From assembly GCF_024129355.1 (NCBI RefSeq), contig NZ_JAMXXP010000021.1, positions 1 through 52,927 of the forward strand: a stretch of 52,927 nt of DNA, written 5' to 3'. Position numbers and translations under genes: made by a program. Source of the DNA: Acinetobacter lwoffii (GTDB lineage Bacteria > Pseudomonadota > Gammaproteobacteria > Pseudomonadales > Moraxellaceae). This document shows positions 1-7,833 of the stretch, piece by piece (position 1 is the first letter of the stretch; each line of letters starts with the position of its first letter). Under the pieces are notes generated by a model that was not told the origin of the DNA, did no database searches, and saw only the letters and a program-made list of their open reading frames with translations.

Positions 1-2393
1 TCTGATACATCTGATACATCTGATACATCTGATACATCTGATACATCTGATACATCTGATACATCTGATACATCTGATACATCTGATACATCTGATACAT
101 GTAACTGATTATTAGTTGAGATTTTCTCTGAGCTGAAATTGACTGCTGTTACGTCAGCTGCAGAAAATTGATAGCTTTTACTGATAGTTCTTTCTTTAAT
201 AGGAGGATCACCAAATTGGATAATATAATTTGCATCAGTCACTGCCTTAATTGTTACTAGACCAAATTTATGATGTTTGACTTGATCCCCAATATTTAAT
301 TCATGTTGAGCTGTTGTATCTCCTGATGAATGTGCAAAATCTTTAAGTAGAGATTCGATAAATTTTTGAGTTAAAGGAGAGGGCTCATTCAATAAACTTC
401 GATCAAAGTCAAACAAGAAACGTGAAGGGATTTTATTCGATCCTCTTTCAGTAAGGCCTTCAGATTCAGTGATGTACAATAAGTCTTCAGCACGTGTGAA
501 AGCAACATAAGCTAATCTACGATCTTCCTCTAGTTTGACTCTATCTGAAAGAGATTTTGCGTTTGGTAAAGATCCATCATTAAAATGAGGTAAAAAAACA
601 GCTTTAAACTCTAGGCCTTTAGAAGAGTGGATGGTCATAATTTGGATTTCATCTTTTTCTTCATCTTCATCAGCTTCACGAGTATGTTCATTAAGAATAT
701 CGATGTATTCTGATAATGGTACATCTTGCTGCCTGCGAATTTCGAGTTGTAAAACTGAATCAATTAAATCTTCTACATTAATAATGCGTTGCTCGTTAGT
801 ACCTTCTCTCAAATAGTTGAGATATCCTGATGCTCTTAATACATTATGAATTAGGGTCGAAAGTTTTGTTGATGTTTTTTTACTTCGCATGAGTTCTATG
901 ACTTCAATATATTCTCCGGCCGAAGTTTTATTGAAATCAGGATCATTAGATTGTTGTAAGTATTTAAGAGCTTCGTAATAACTACAAAGTTTTAGATCTG
1001 AAGTCTGCTCAATTTTTTTTAATAAGATTTCTCCTACACGTCTTTTGGGTTCTTTAATACTTTTTAAAAATGATTCATTGCAATCATTTTCTATCATTTT
1101 GATATAAGCAATAGCGGTTTGAATTTCTTTTTTCGCATAGAACTTTATACCATCAGCAATGGTATAGGGAAATCCAGCTTTAACAAAAGCACTTTCAATT
1201 GGTTTTTTTGAACGATGTGAACGGACGATAACGGCAATATTCTTCCATGAATATGGAGTATTTTTACCTTTTGCTTGATATGTTTTTTCCTGAATGATTT
1301 TATTAATTTCATCAACAATAAATTGCATTTCTTGTTTATCTTTTTTGCAATGAAAATGTGTGACATCTTCACCTTTACCACGTTTAGGAATGCTCGATTT
1401 ATCTATACGTATCTCATTTTTTGAAATGAGTTGATTTGAAACTTCAACAATTTGCTGAGTTGATCGATAATTCTCATAGAGCTGCAAATCTATAACATCA
1501 GGAAAGTTTTTATTAAAATCTAAAAAAACAGAAATGTCTCCACCCTTGAACGAGTAAATAGACTGATCAGGATCACCTACGACAAAAAGATTATGATGTT
1601 TACCTGTCAAATAAGAAATTAAAGTCTTTTCACGAAGGCTACTATCTTGAAATTCATCCACCATAATGTATTCAAGGCAAGTTTGCCATTTATCTAATAC
1701 ATAGGGATCAGTTTCAAACAAATATAAAGTAAACTCTAGTAAATCAAAGAAGTCATAGTTTGCATATTCTACTTGTCGAGCTAAATAATGACCTAAAACA
1801 TCAGAATAACGTGAGATTTCATCTGCTAGGTATCGATAATTTGGTTGGGATAATAAATTGCTTAATTGGTGATTAAAGTTTAAGACGTTTTCTGCATAAG
1901 TATAATTACTTAATCCTGTCATTTTAGTGACATAAGGAAAATTTGATTTATATTGAAAAAGAGCCATTTGTAAAGATTTTAGTTCGCCATCTTTTATGGT
2001 GAGATTTAAATCTTTGTAAATATCTCTGAAGGTTTTTTCTAATTTATTATCATCGATAATCTCAAATTCTTTTTTTAAGTGTAGGCGATGAGCATCTTCA
2101 CGAATAACTTTATAGCAAAAACCGTGATATGTACTAATTAAAGCACCTTCTAGATTGGTATTACTGATATCTCTAATGCGTTTTTTCATCTCATCAGCAG
2201 CTTTACGAGTAAAAGTAATACATAAAATATTATCAGGGCTTATACCATCAATGTCAGTTAGATAAAGATAGCGACTAACCAATGCGCGAGTCTTACCTGA
2301 ACCAGCTCCTGCAGTTAAGCGAATATACCCTTCAGTAGTTTCAACGGCTTTGCGCTGTGATTCATTAAGTTCATCTAAAAAGCTAGTGTTCAT
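1..2393 (-). CDS. UvrD/PcrA-like superfamily 1 DNA helicase, 3' end outside window
   Basis: This is a partial gene of at least 797 codons that runs off the left edge. It starts at ATG 2393, two bases after the stop of the RecD-like gene, so the two are probably co-translated. Visible motifs are a Walker A AGAGSGKT near residue 30, DEFQDS (motif II) near 243, GDPDQSIYSFKG near 270, MTIHSSKGLEF (motif V) near 586 and YVAFTRAED near 622. A C-terminal segment near 697-715 (GDQVKHHKFG) resembles the Tudor-like RNA polymerase contact domain of PcrA/UvrD. After it comes a tail of repeated Val-Ser-Asp. The family unwinds DNA 3' to 5' using ATP. This is probably an accessory copy rather than housekeeping uvrD, judging by its RecD-like partner and AT-rich setting; that is inference. 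Confidence 0.85.
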   Translation of the reverse strand, partial: MNTSFLDELNESQRKAVETTEGYIRLTAGAGSGKTRALVSRYLYLTDIDGISPDNILCITFTRKAADEMKKRIRDISNTNLEGALISTYHGFCYKVIREDAHRLHLKKEFEIIDDNKLEKTFRDIYKDLNLTIKDGELKSLQMALFQYKSNFPYVTKMTGLSNYTYAENVLNFNHQLSNLLSQPNYRYLADEISRYSDVLGHYLARQVEYANYDFFDLLEFTLYLFETDPYVLDKWQTCLEYIMVDEFQDSSLREKTLISYLTGKHHNLFVVGDPDQSIYSFKGGDISVFLDFNKNFPDVIDLQLYENYRSTQQIVEVSNQLISKNEIRIDKSSIPKRGKGEDVTHFHCKKDKQEMQFIVDEINKIIQEKTYQAKGKNTPYSWKNIAVIVRSHRSKKPIESAFVKAGFPYTIADGIKFYAKKEIQTAIAYIKMIENDCNESFLKSIKEPKRRVGEILLKKIEQTSDLKLCSYYEALKYLQQSNDPDFNKTSAGEYIEVIELMRSKKTSTKLSTLIHNVLRASGYLNYLREGTNEQRIINVEDLIDSVLQLEIRRQQDVPLSEYIDILNEHTREADEDEEKDEIQIMTIHSSKGLEFKAVFLPHFNDGSLPNAKSLSDRVKLEEDRRLAYVAFTRAEDLLYITESEGLTERGSNKIPSRFLFDFDRSLLNEPSPLTQKFIESLLKDFAHSSGDTTAQHELNIGDQVKHHKFGLVTIKAVTDANYIIQFGDPPIKERTISKSYQFSAADVTAVNFSSEKISTNNQLHVSDVSDVSDVSDVSDVSDVSDVSDVSDVSDVS
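2..100. repeat. 9-bp tandem repeat coding for Val-Ser-Asp
   Basis: Eleven perfect copies of the 9-mer ctgatacat reach the window edge, so the array is probably longer. On the minus strand, in the frame fixed by MTIHSSKG at 638, it reads GAT-GTA-TCA, giving an acidic (VSD)n tail on the UvrD-like helicase. The unit is a multiple of three, so copy-number change would alter tail length without shifting the frame. There are no spacers, so it is not a CRISPR. Confidence 0.95.
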
Positions 2394-2395
2394 TT

Positions 2396-4057
2396 TTAAT
2401 TCTCCACCAAAGACGTATCAACAAAAGTATTCAATAAAACTTCTAATTCTTTGGAATGAATGGACTGTTGCATAGCCATGAGGCGAGTAATTTTCATTTT
2501 GCCATTTCGATAGATTTTAAAACTAGTATTGATATTATCTTTATGGATAAATAGCTGAAGTTCATATTCAAGAGGTTTAGTTGATAACAATTGAAAGCCA
2601 TTCTGATTTAATTGACTTTGGATTTTAACTATTAATGTGTCGAAAGGTTTTTGAGGATCAAAGGCCTTATTATTAACAGGGCAATTAATTAAATAAGCAT
2701 ACTTTTTTGACCGTGTTAAAGCTGTATAGGTCCATTTAAATCCATTTAACGTTTTTAAGTCATTTTGAGGGCGAGCTAAATTAATATATACATTTTCCCA
2801 TTCACCTCCTTGAGCTTTATGACAAGTCATAGCATAGCCAAAACGTAGATATAAGGCATTTATATAAGGATCATTTTGAATCGCTTGTTTATATTCAGGA
2901 GTACCACGTTTTAAATGAGGGTGGCGTTGTTTGAAATGAATAACTAAAGCTTGAAGCTCTTTAGTAGAAGTTTCGTTTTCTTCATTCCAAATTTTGTGAT
3001 GTAAAACTTTACATTTGATACTAGCAAATGAATCTTCTTTTCTTAATTCAATATCCTGAAATTCTAAAGTGATAGGAATAGGACTTCCTTGTTTTTGAGG
3101 AATATTGATTGTAGAACTTTCTATAACTCCCAAATTTTCAATGATAAAAAAATCACCATTATAAAAATATTGAGAATTGATCCAAGAGTTTTTCATCAAA
3201 ATAAGACGTTCTTTCTTTTCTAATTTTCTAGGTTTTAAGTTTAGAAGTTCTCTAAATTTAAGATTAATGTTATGAACATCTTTATTGGTATAAGATAAAA
3301 ATATTGAGTTATTGCCATAATCCCATAGATATTTCGCTAAAGCATCATCCATATTTAAATGCTGAATTTCATCATAATCTATATCAATAGGAAGTTGTAA
3401 AAAATCCTTTTTTTCTAATTTATCCCTTAATGCCGTTGATGATTTTAAAATAGCACTGTCTCGAAGTTGGCGATGCACTTCGTTTAAGTGTATATGCTCT
3501 ATATTGTTTATCTCAAAATACTGTTGTAAATACTCTATATTGAGTACTTTAGCTTTCGATACATTAATAGGTGGAAGTTGGGATGGATCACCGACAAGGA
3601 TTAGTTTACGATTTGAATTTAGTAAATCTAAGTGATCAGTTAAATCCTTAAATAGATTTCCAGAACCAAATTGGAGAAAGTCTTTTTCACTCGTTGCTTC
3701 ATGTGAAAGCATGGAAGCCTCATCAATAATGACTACAGCCTTGTCTTCTACTTTTTCTTCTACTACTGAAAATTTTAAAATTTCAGGAATGTCTTGAGGT
3801 GATTCATCATCTTTTTTATACAAAAAAGAATGAATAGTGGTCGGAGCTATTTCAGTCTCTTCAAAAACATGATTTTGTAAATTGTGTGCTGCTCTACCCG
3901 TTGGCGCTAGTAAGTAATAGTCTAATTGGTGGCTATTTAAATACGTTACAATTTCTTTAATTAGAGAAGTTTTTCCAGTTCCTGCACTGCCAGTAATAAT
4001 TAATACTTTTGAAGTAGTTGATGTCAAAAAATCTCTTATCTGATTTTGAATATGCAT
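2396..4057 (-). CDS. RecD-like superfamily 1 DNA helicase
   Basis: This 553-residue protein has a Walker A GSAGTGKT at 23-30, IIDEASML (Walker B) near 110, GDPSQLPP near 156, and a C-terminal half with YAMTCHKAQGGEWENV and YTALTRSK. That is the UvrD-like C-terminal fold of the RecD/TraA group, which moves 5' to 3' on DNA. No RecB or RecC partner is present. The protein is shorter than RecD2 (about 720-740 residues) and lacks an obvious helix-hairpin-helix region before Walker A. It is the first gene of a two-helicase operon, with its stop 2 nt before the UvrD-like start. Overall it looks like a mobile-element or defence-associated helicase. Substrate and partner are not shown by the sequence. 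Confidence 0.85.
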   Translation of the reverse strand: MHIQNQIRDFLTSTTSKVLIITGSAGTGKTSLIKEIVTYLNSHQLDYYLLAPTGRAAHNLQNHVFEETEIAPTTIHSFLYKKDDESPQDIPEILKFSVVEEKVEDKAVVIIDEASMLSHEATSEKDFLQFGSGNLFKDLTDHLDLLNSNRKLILVGDPSQLPPINVSKAKVLNIEYLQQYFEINNIEHIHLNEVHRQLRDSAILKSSTALRDKLEKKDFLQLPIDIDYDEIQHLNMDDALAKYLWDYGNNSIFLSYTNKDVHNINLKFRELLNLKPRKLEKKERLILMKNSWINSQYFYNGDFFIIENLGVIESSTINIPQKQGSPIPITLEFQDIELRKEDSFASIKCKVLHHKIWNEENETSTKELQALVIHFKQRHPHLKRGTPEYKQAIQNDPYINALYLRFGYAMTCHKAQGGEWENVYINLARPQNDLKTLNGFKWTYTALTRSKKYAYLINCPVNNKAFDPQKPFDTLIVKIQSQLNQNGFQLLSTKPLEYELQLFIHKDNINTSFKIYRNGKMKITRLMAMQQSIHSKELEVLLNTFVDTSLVEN

Positions 4058-4132
4058 ATTCTTAATTTTGAAAATGAAGTTTCGAATTAGTTTATGGTTA
4101 ACGGTATATTTTGACTAGTCATTAACTCATTA

Positions 4133-4459
4133 TTAGAAAAAAACAGCACCTATTAAGAAAGCAAATATTACAAGAAGGCTAATCATAATTATTTTTGTTG
4201 GGTTAATTGTCTGTTTAGTGTTCGGTTCGGCTGACGAGGGAATGGAAGGAGATTTTGAATGTGTATCTATGCGAGAAGGCAATTTCTGTGAATATGACAG
4301 ACCTGTACCAGGAATACCAACAGTAGCCTGTTTCCCTTTTTTTGAAATATTGACAGATGCTCCTGGTTTTCCAATGGTTACACTGTTAAGCCCATTTTTA
4401 GAAATATTTAGCTTAATACCTGGAATAATTTTGATACTTTTTTTAAATCGGAATGACAT
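4133..4459 (-). CDS. DUF4236 small membrane protein
   Basis: This is a 108-residue protein. Residues 1-60 match the DUF4236 pattern: MSFRFKKSIKI, PGIKLNISKNGL, a glycine-rich repeat of beta-strand segments and GIPGTGLSYS. A Ser/Pro/Thr-rich linker follows, then one hydrophobic segment at about 88-108 that ends the protein. The domain's function is unknown. The gene lies 75 nt upstream of the RecD-like helicase on the same strand and could share its transcript. The open frame on the opposite strand (4218-4481) is a shadow, because the DUF4236 pattern is recognisable only on this strand. Confidence 0.8.
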   Translation of the reverse strand: MSFRFKKSIKIIPGIKLNISKNGLNSVTIGKPGASVNISKKGKQATVGIPGTGLSYSQKLPSRIDTHSKSPSIPSSAEPNTKQTINPTKIIMISLLVIFAFLIGAVFF

Positions 4460-4600
4460 GATTTCATCTAATAAAGTTTAAGTTTTAAGGATTTTATTCT
4501 ATCGTGAATGAACAATCCGAACATTAAATAGCTGTAAAAATTCTAGTCCCTTTTTTATTGGATATAAATATTTGTTCAAACCTAAGGTTTTAGATATTTT

Positions 4601-4671
4601 GTACAAGCTACCGTACAAGCTACCGTACAAGCTACCGTACAAGCTACCGTACAAGCTACCGTACAAGCTAC
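4601..4671. repeat. 12-bp tandem repeat behind the fic gene
   Basis: Five perfect copies and one 11-nt partial copy of gtacaagctacc directly abut the stop codon (4672-4674) of the minus-strand fic gene. Read past that stop the array stays open as Val-Ala-Cys-Thr repeats until a TAG at 4682 is excluded and the next TAG at 4582-4584 is reached. On the plus strand one frame reads Ala-Thr-Val-Gln. The plus unit gctaccgtacaa differs at one base from a unit inside the neighbouring fic gene (6230-6241). There is no stem with a T-run, so it is not a terminator. Confidence 0.95.
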
Positions 4672-5364
4672 TTAAATTCCTAAAACAACCTGATATGGTT
4701 TAAATCCATCTAGTACAGCATCAGCAACAAGTTCAATAAATGCTTCGGTCTTTCCAGAAGCCATCCATTGATCCAATGCTTCATAGTAAGCTAAGCGATT
4801 TTCGACTGTAATAATGCAAGGAGGGTATCCAGCTTTGAGCAACTCAAGGTTCATCAAGAGACGCGATGTACGTCCATTGGCATCAATAAACGGATGAATG
4901 CCTACAAAATCCACATGTACTTTAGCAGCACGTTCAACAGGGTGAAGCTTATGTGCTTCTGTATTGTACCAATCCAATAGTGGAGCTATTTTTTTAATTA
5001 AAGATGTATAGTTGGGCAGCGTACTGTCCGAATGTAGAATGTTGACATTATTTGAAATGATGAGATGAATGTTAAAAATTTGTTCTGTTGAAAAGTTTTC
5101 TTTTTTACGAATGATGCTTTGAATGTAATTAATAGCTTTTCTTTGATTGATGACCTGTAAATGATCTTCTAGAGTTTTACCCCCTATAGCGATTCCTTCT
5201 AAAACAACTTTAGTTTCAAGTAGACTGAGCTTATTGCCTGAGATGGCATTCGAGTTGTAGATCAATCGAAGAAAAAGATCCTCTTCAATATTACTTGATG
5301 TAAAGTCTGACAAAGGTCTGCACTGATCTAGTCTATGTTTAAGATCATCTATGAGAGTAAACAA
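4672..5364 (-). CDS. Fic family protein with altered inhibitory motif
   Basis: This 230-residue protein carries the Fic motif HPFIDANGR at 157-165, with catalytic His157. Fic enzymes usually transfer AMP or another nucleotide moiety to Ser, Thr or Tyr of a target protein. Class II and III Fic proteins carry a nearby inhibitory motif [ST]xxxE[GN]; here the matching segment is SNAISGN at 38-44, with Ser42 where the inhibitory Glu is expected. Constitutive activity is possible. The start is TTG 5364, because a stop lies upstream in frame and no ATG precedes the motif. It is divergent from a second fic gene 88 bp away. The length is short for the family and there is no C-terminal winged helix; a 12-bp array follows the stop. 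Confidence 0.85.
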   Translation of the reverse strand: MFTLIDDLKHRLDQCRPLSDFTSSNIEEDLFLRLIYNSNAISGNKLSLLETKVVLEGIAIGGKTLEDHLQVINQRKAINYIQSIIRKKENFSTEQIFNIHLIISNNVNILHSDSTLPNYTSLIKKIAPLLDWYNTEAHKLHPVERAAKVHVDFVGIHPFIDANGRTSRLLMNLELLKAGYPPCIITVENRLAYYEALDQWMASGKTEAFIELVADAVLDGFKPYQVVLGI

Positions 5365-5452
5365 ATATAAAATCTCGCTGTATTCATAACTTTGAAAACT
5401 CGTACTTTTAGAGTTTAATTAAACAAAACTTTATACGCTGTTTAGGGATCAA

Positions 5453-6445
5453 ATGAAATATCAACCGCCTTATACGATCACCTCTAAAATTATTCACTTG
5501 ATTGCACAAATTAGTGAATCAATAGGGCGTTTGACTGCATTAACTCAAATCCAAGATAGGCTTAAATTGCGAAAAGCCAATCGTATTCGAACGATTCAAG
5601 GGTCTTTAGCGATAGAAGGAAATACCTTGAGTACAGAGCAAATCACAGCGATCCTTAATGGTAAGCCTGTCACCGCTCCACCTAAAGAAGTTCAAGAGGT
5701 ACGTAATGCCCTAAAGGCATATGAAGAAATTCAAGATTGGAATCCTGATCAAGAATCGCATTTGCTGAAAGCACATCAAATATTGATGACAGGACTGATT
5801 GATGAAATTGGACAGTATCGTCATGGCGGTGTTGGTGTGATGTCAGGGGATCGAGTCGTGCATATGGCTCCGCCTGCAAATCAAGTCCAGCGTTTAATGG
5901 GAGAATTATTGCACTGGTTAGCTGAAGGTAATGAGCACCCATTAATTCAGAGTTCAGTATTTCATTATGAATTTGAGTTTATACATCCATTTGCTGATGG
6001 CAATGGGCGGATGGGGCGTTTATGGCAAACTTTAATCTTAAGCCAGTGGAATCGTATTTTTCTCAACATCCCTGTAGAAAGCTTGATTTATCAAAACCAA
6101 AAAGCTTATTACGATGCATTGCAAGCGAGCACAGATCGTTCAGATTCTGCACCTTTTATTGAGTTTATTTTGCAGATGATTCTAGATGCAATACTTAGTT
6201 CTGATGCCAGCGATCAAGATATCGCTCAAGCTAGCGTACAAGTTAGCGATCAAGTTAAACGTCTCATCCAGAATATGGAGCAGAAAGAATATAGCTTAAC
6301 TGAGCTTATGGCTCTATTGGACTTGTCCCATCGAGCCACATTCCAAAAAAATTATTTAACTCCAGCATTAGAAGCAGGTGTGATTGAACGTACCCTTCCT
6401 GATAAGCCTAAGAGTCCTAAGCAAAAGTACAAATTAAAAAATTGA
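5453..6445 (+). CDS. Fic family protein with C-terminal winged-helix-like region
   Basis: This 330-residue protein has an intact inhibitory motif SLAIEGN at 51-57 and Fic motif HPFADGNGR at 178-186. Together they fit a self-inhibited Fic AMP-transferase with its inhibitory helix N-terminal to the Fic core. An N-terminal DUF4172-like stretch precedes them. After the core, residues about 252-267 form a degenerate four-residue repeat ending in Gln (ASDQ, DIAQ, ASVQ, VSDQ). About 60 residues that look like a winged helix (LTELMALLDLSHRATFQKNYL) follow. The ATG has an AGGGAT ribosome site. It is divergent from the shorter Fic protein, and a shared regulatory region of 88 bp lies between them. The cellular target is unknown. 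Confidence 0.88.
   Translation: MKYQPPYTITSKIIHLIAQISESIGRLTALTQIQDRLKLRKANRIRTIQGSLAIEGNTLSTEQITAILNGKPVTAPPKEVQEVRNALKAYEEIQDWNPDQESHLLKAHQILMTGLIDEIGQYRHGGVGVMSGDRVVHMAPPANQVQRLMGELLHWLAEGNEHPLIQSSVFHYEFEFIHPFADGNGRMGRLWQTLILSQWNRIFLNIPVESLIYQNQKAYYDALQASTDRSDSAPFIEFILQMILDAILSSDASDQDIAQASVQVSDQVKRLIQNMEQKEYSLTELMALLDLSHRATFQKNYLTPALEAGVIERTLPDKPKSPKQKYKLKN
6206..6253 (+). repeat. Degenerate 12-bp coding repeat in the fic linker
   Basis: Four in-frame 12-mers, each ending in caa (Gln), code for ASDQ-DIAQ-ASVQ-VSDQ between the Fic core and the winged-helix-like end. The third unit (6230-6241) matches the pure array unit at 4601-4671 at 11 of 12 bases. Gln-rich linkers of this kind are common in Fic proteins. 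Confidence 0.8.
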
Positions 6446-6532
6446 ACTGTACTGAAGTTGATGTGATTATTAATATCATAATGAGCTAATTGAAATGTTA
6501 TAACATTGCATTTATTTCTAGGTGTAATTTGC

Positions 6533-6541
6533 TGCTATAAT
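6533..6541 (+). promoter_or_regulatory. Extended -10 promoter element
   Basis: TGcTATAAT is a perfect extended -10. No good -35 lies 16-18 bp upstream, which fits extended -10 promoters. The transcript would start near 6548 and contain an inverted repeat (6554-6562 with 6570-6578, 7-nt loop). No open frame follows, so it may drive a short RNA. Confidence 0.45.
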
Positions 6542-6553
6542 GCCGTACGCCAC

Positions 6554-6578
6554 TTCAAATCCTGAATTCGGATTTGAA
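6554..6578. repeat. Inverted repeat downstream of the extended -10
   Basis: Arms ttcaaatcc and ggatttgaa pair perfectly over 9 bp around a 7-nt loop. No T-run follows, so it is a structured leader, an operator or a recombinase site rather than a terminator. Confidence 0.6.
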
Positions 6579-6696
6579 CAAGATTTTAAAGTGATTCAAT
6601 GCACTAAATCTAATTTGGGTCAAAATTGGGTCAATGAATTTTTTTATTCAATAAAAGAGCTTTAAAATGAATGAGTTAGGTTTTGAGTTCAATTGA

Positions 6697-6710
6697 CGCC
6701 ACCTCCACCA
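6697..6710 (+). other. Probable attachment site: ssrA (tmRNA) 3'-end fragment
   Basis: cgccacctccacca has the form of the 3' end of gamma-proteobacterial tmRNA (E. coli ends cgccagctccacca). The upstream bases do not form a paired T-arm and no tmRNA body is present, so this is only a 3' fragment. Phages and islands often integrate here and leave such a duplicate at their far end. The AT-rich helicase/fic block lies on one side and ordinary-composition genes on the other, and a terminator follows 18 bp later as it would for ssrA. Confidence 0.6.
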
Positions 6711-6728
6711 AAATTCTTGTTATAAATC

Positions 6729-6753
6729 AGCCGCTTATTTAAGTGGCTTTTTT
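6729..6753 (+). terminator. Rho-independent terminator
   Basis: Stem agccgctt/aagtggct (one G-T pair) followed by six T residues. It lies right after the ssrA-like 3' end and is probably the original ssrA terminator left at the junction. Confidence 0.7.
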
Positions 6754-6776
6754 ATTGCCTAAATTTTATAAGCAAT

Positions 6777-7715
6777 TTAAAAGAGCAAATCAAAACTAGA
6801 ACGAATACGCTCAATTAATAAATGTTTCGACTCTGACAAATGGGTATTTTTGCGGACCATCAATTGGGTCTGAGCCGTGTTGCACAGCTCGGAATCAATA
6901 GTTAAGGCAACGGCCTGACCTTCTTTAACCGCATCTGCGATATCTGCATAGCGCATGGCGGAAATCCCATGTCCAGCCACCACATAATTTTTTAAGGCAT
7001 AAATAGAATTGGTGGTCAGACCAATATTCAGGTTCACTTGTAAGCGCACCATTTCACTGTCGAGTAGCTGACGGAAACCATGCCCTACGGGCATTAAGGC
7101 AAATTTATAGTCTGAAATTTCGGAAAGACAAATGCGATGCTTGAGCTTGGCAAGAGGATGACCGGCAGGAACAGCCAGAATAAAAGGTTCTGTTTTATGG
7201 GCAATGGTGCTGATGTCTATATGAAATGGAGGATTATACGCCAGTCCAATATGCGCCAGGCTGTCCACAATATGTCGTACCACATGCTGGGCACTCATTA
7301 ATTCTAACTGGATTTCAAGATTTGGATATTTATAATGCACATGTCGAAGTACATCATAAATCATGTGTTGCATATAACTTTCACTTGAAACAATGTTCAC
7401 TTTGCCGAGTTGAGAAGATTGCAGCTGAAATAAACTATCAAATAATTCATTTTCACGATTTTTATTTTCCTTGAAATACTCAAGTACCAGATAGGCGGCT
7501 TCAGTCGGAATAATATGCCGACCCTTACGTTTGAACAGGTTTATTTTTAATTCTGATTCAAAGAGTTGAATTTGTCGGCTCATGGCGGACTGTTCAATAT
7601 TCAGGATATCTGCCGCTTTGCGCATCGAGCCAAACATCATCACCGTATAGAAATAACGCAAACGCTTTTTATTGATTCCGTTCAGTGGCGCAAGGAATTG
7701 CAAGTTTCTGTCCAT
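6777..7715 (-). CDS. LysR-type transcriptional regulator
   Basis: This 312-residue protein has an N-terminal winged helix-turn-helix at about 16-75 (YFYTVMMFGSMRKAADILNIEQSAMSRQIQ), a linker helix and a substrate-binding domain from about residue 100 typical of LysR regulators. It is divergent from the MFS transporter and M81 genes, the usual LysR arrangement, so it most likely controls them in response to their substrate. A 21-bp near-perfect palindrome (7723-7743) sits just upstream of its ATG and is the best operator candidate. The gene itself is intact although both presumed targets are broken. Confidence 0.9.
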   Translation of the reverse strand: MDRNLQFLAPLNGINKKRLRYFYTVMMFGSMRKAADILNIEQSAMSRQIQLFESELKINLFKRKGRHIIPTEAAYLVLEYFKENKNRENELFDSLFQLQSSQLGKVNIVSSESYMQHMIYDVLRHVHYKYPNLEIQLELMSAQHVVRHIVDSLAHIGLAYNPPFHIDISTIAHKTEPFILAVPAGHPLAKLKHRICLSEISDYKFALMPVGHGFRQLLDSEMVRLQVNLNIGLTTNSIYALKNYVVAGHGISAMRYADIADAVKEGQAVALTIDSELCNTAQTQLMVRKNTHLSESKHLLIERIRSSFDLLF

Positions 7716-7722
7716 AAAAACT

Positions 7723-7743
7723 CTGATGCTTTTAAAGCATCAG
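7723..7743. promoter_or_regulatory. Palindromic operator candidate between lysR and the MFS gene
   Basis: Two 10-bp arms (ctgatgcttt and aaagcatcag) are perfect inverted repeats around a single T. The site is 8 bp upstream of the LysR start codon and about 90 bp upstream of the MFS start, a typical place for LysR autoregulation and target activation. Confidence 0.55.
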
Positions 7744-7833
7744 TATGCTAAATAAATTACATTGTTATCAAGTCAGGAGCATGCTTACATGGATTTTGAA
7801 CAATAAGAAGATCTAGATAAAAAGGAGTTTTAG

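Noticed and set aside
1..100. CRISPR array
   Set aside because: The 9-bp units are back to back with no spacers and lie in frame inside a helicase gene.
4218..4481. Plus-strand 87-residue frame
   Set aside because: It is antisense to the DUF4236 gene, whose family pattern is clear on the minus strand.
4601..4671. Terminator of the fic gene
   Set aside because: The units contain small palindromes (gtac, agct) but no single stable stem with a T-run.
6600..6710. Complete tRNA or tmRNA gene
   Set aside because: Only the last bases match; the T-arm bases do not pair and no 5' acceptor strand or anticodon arm is found.
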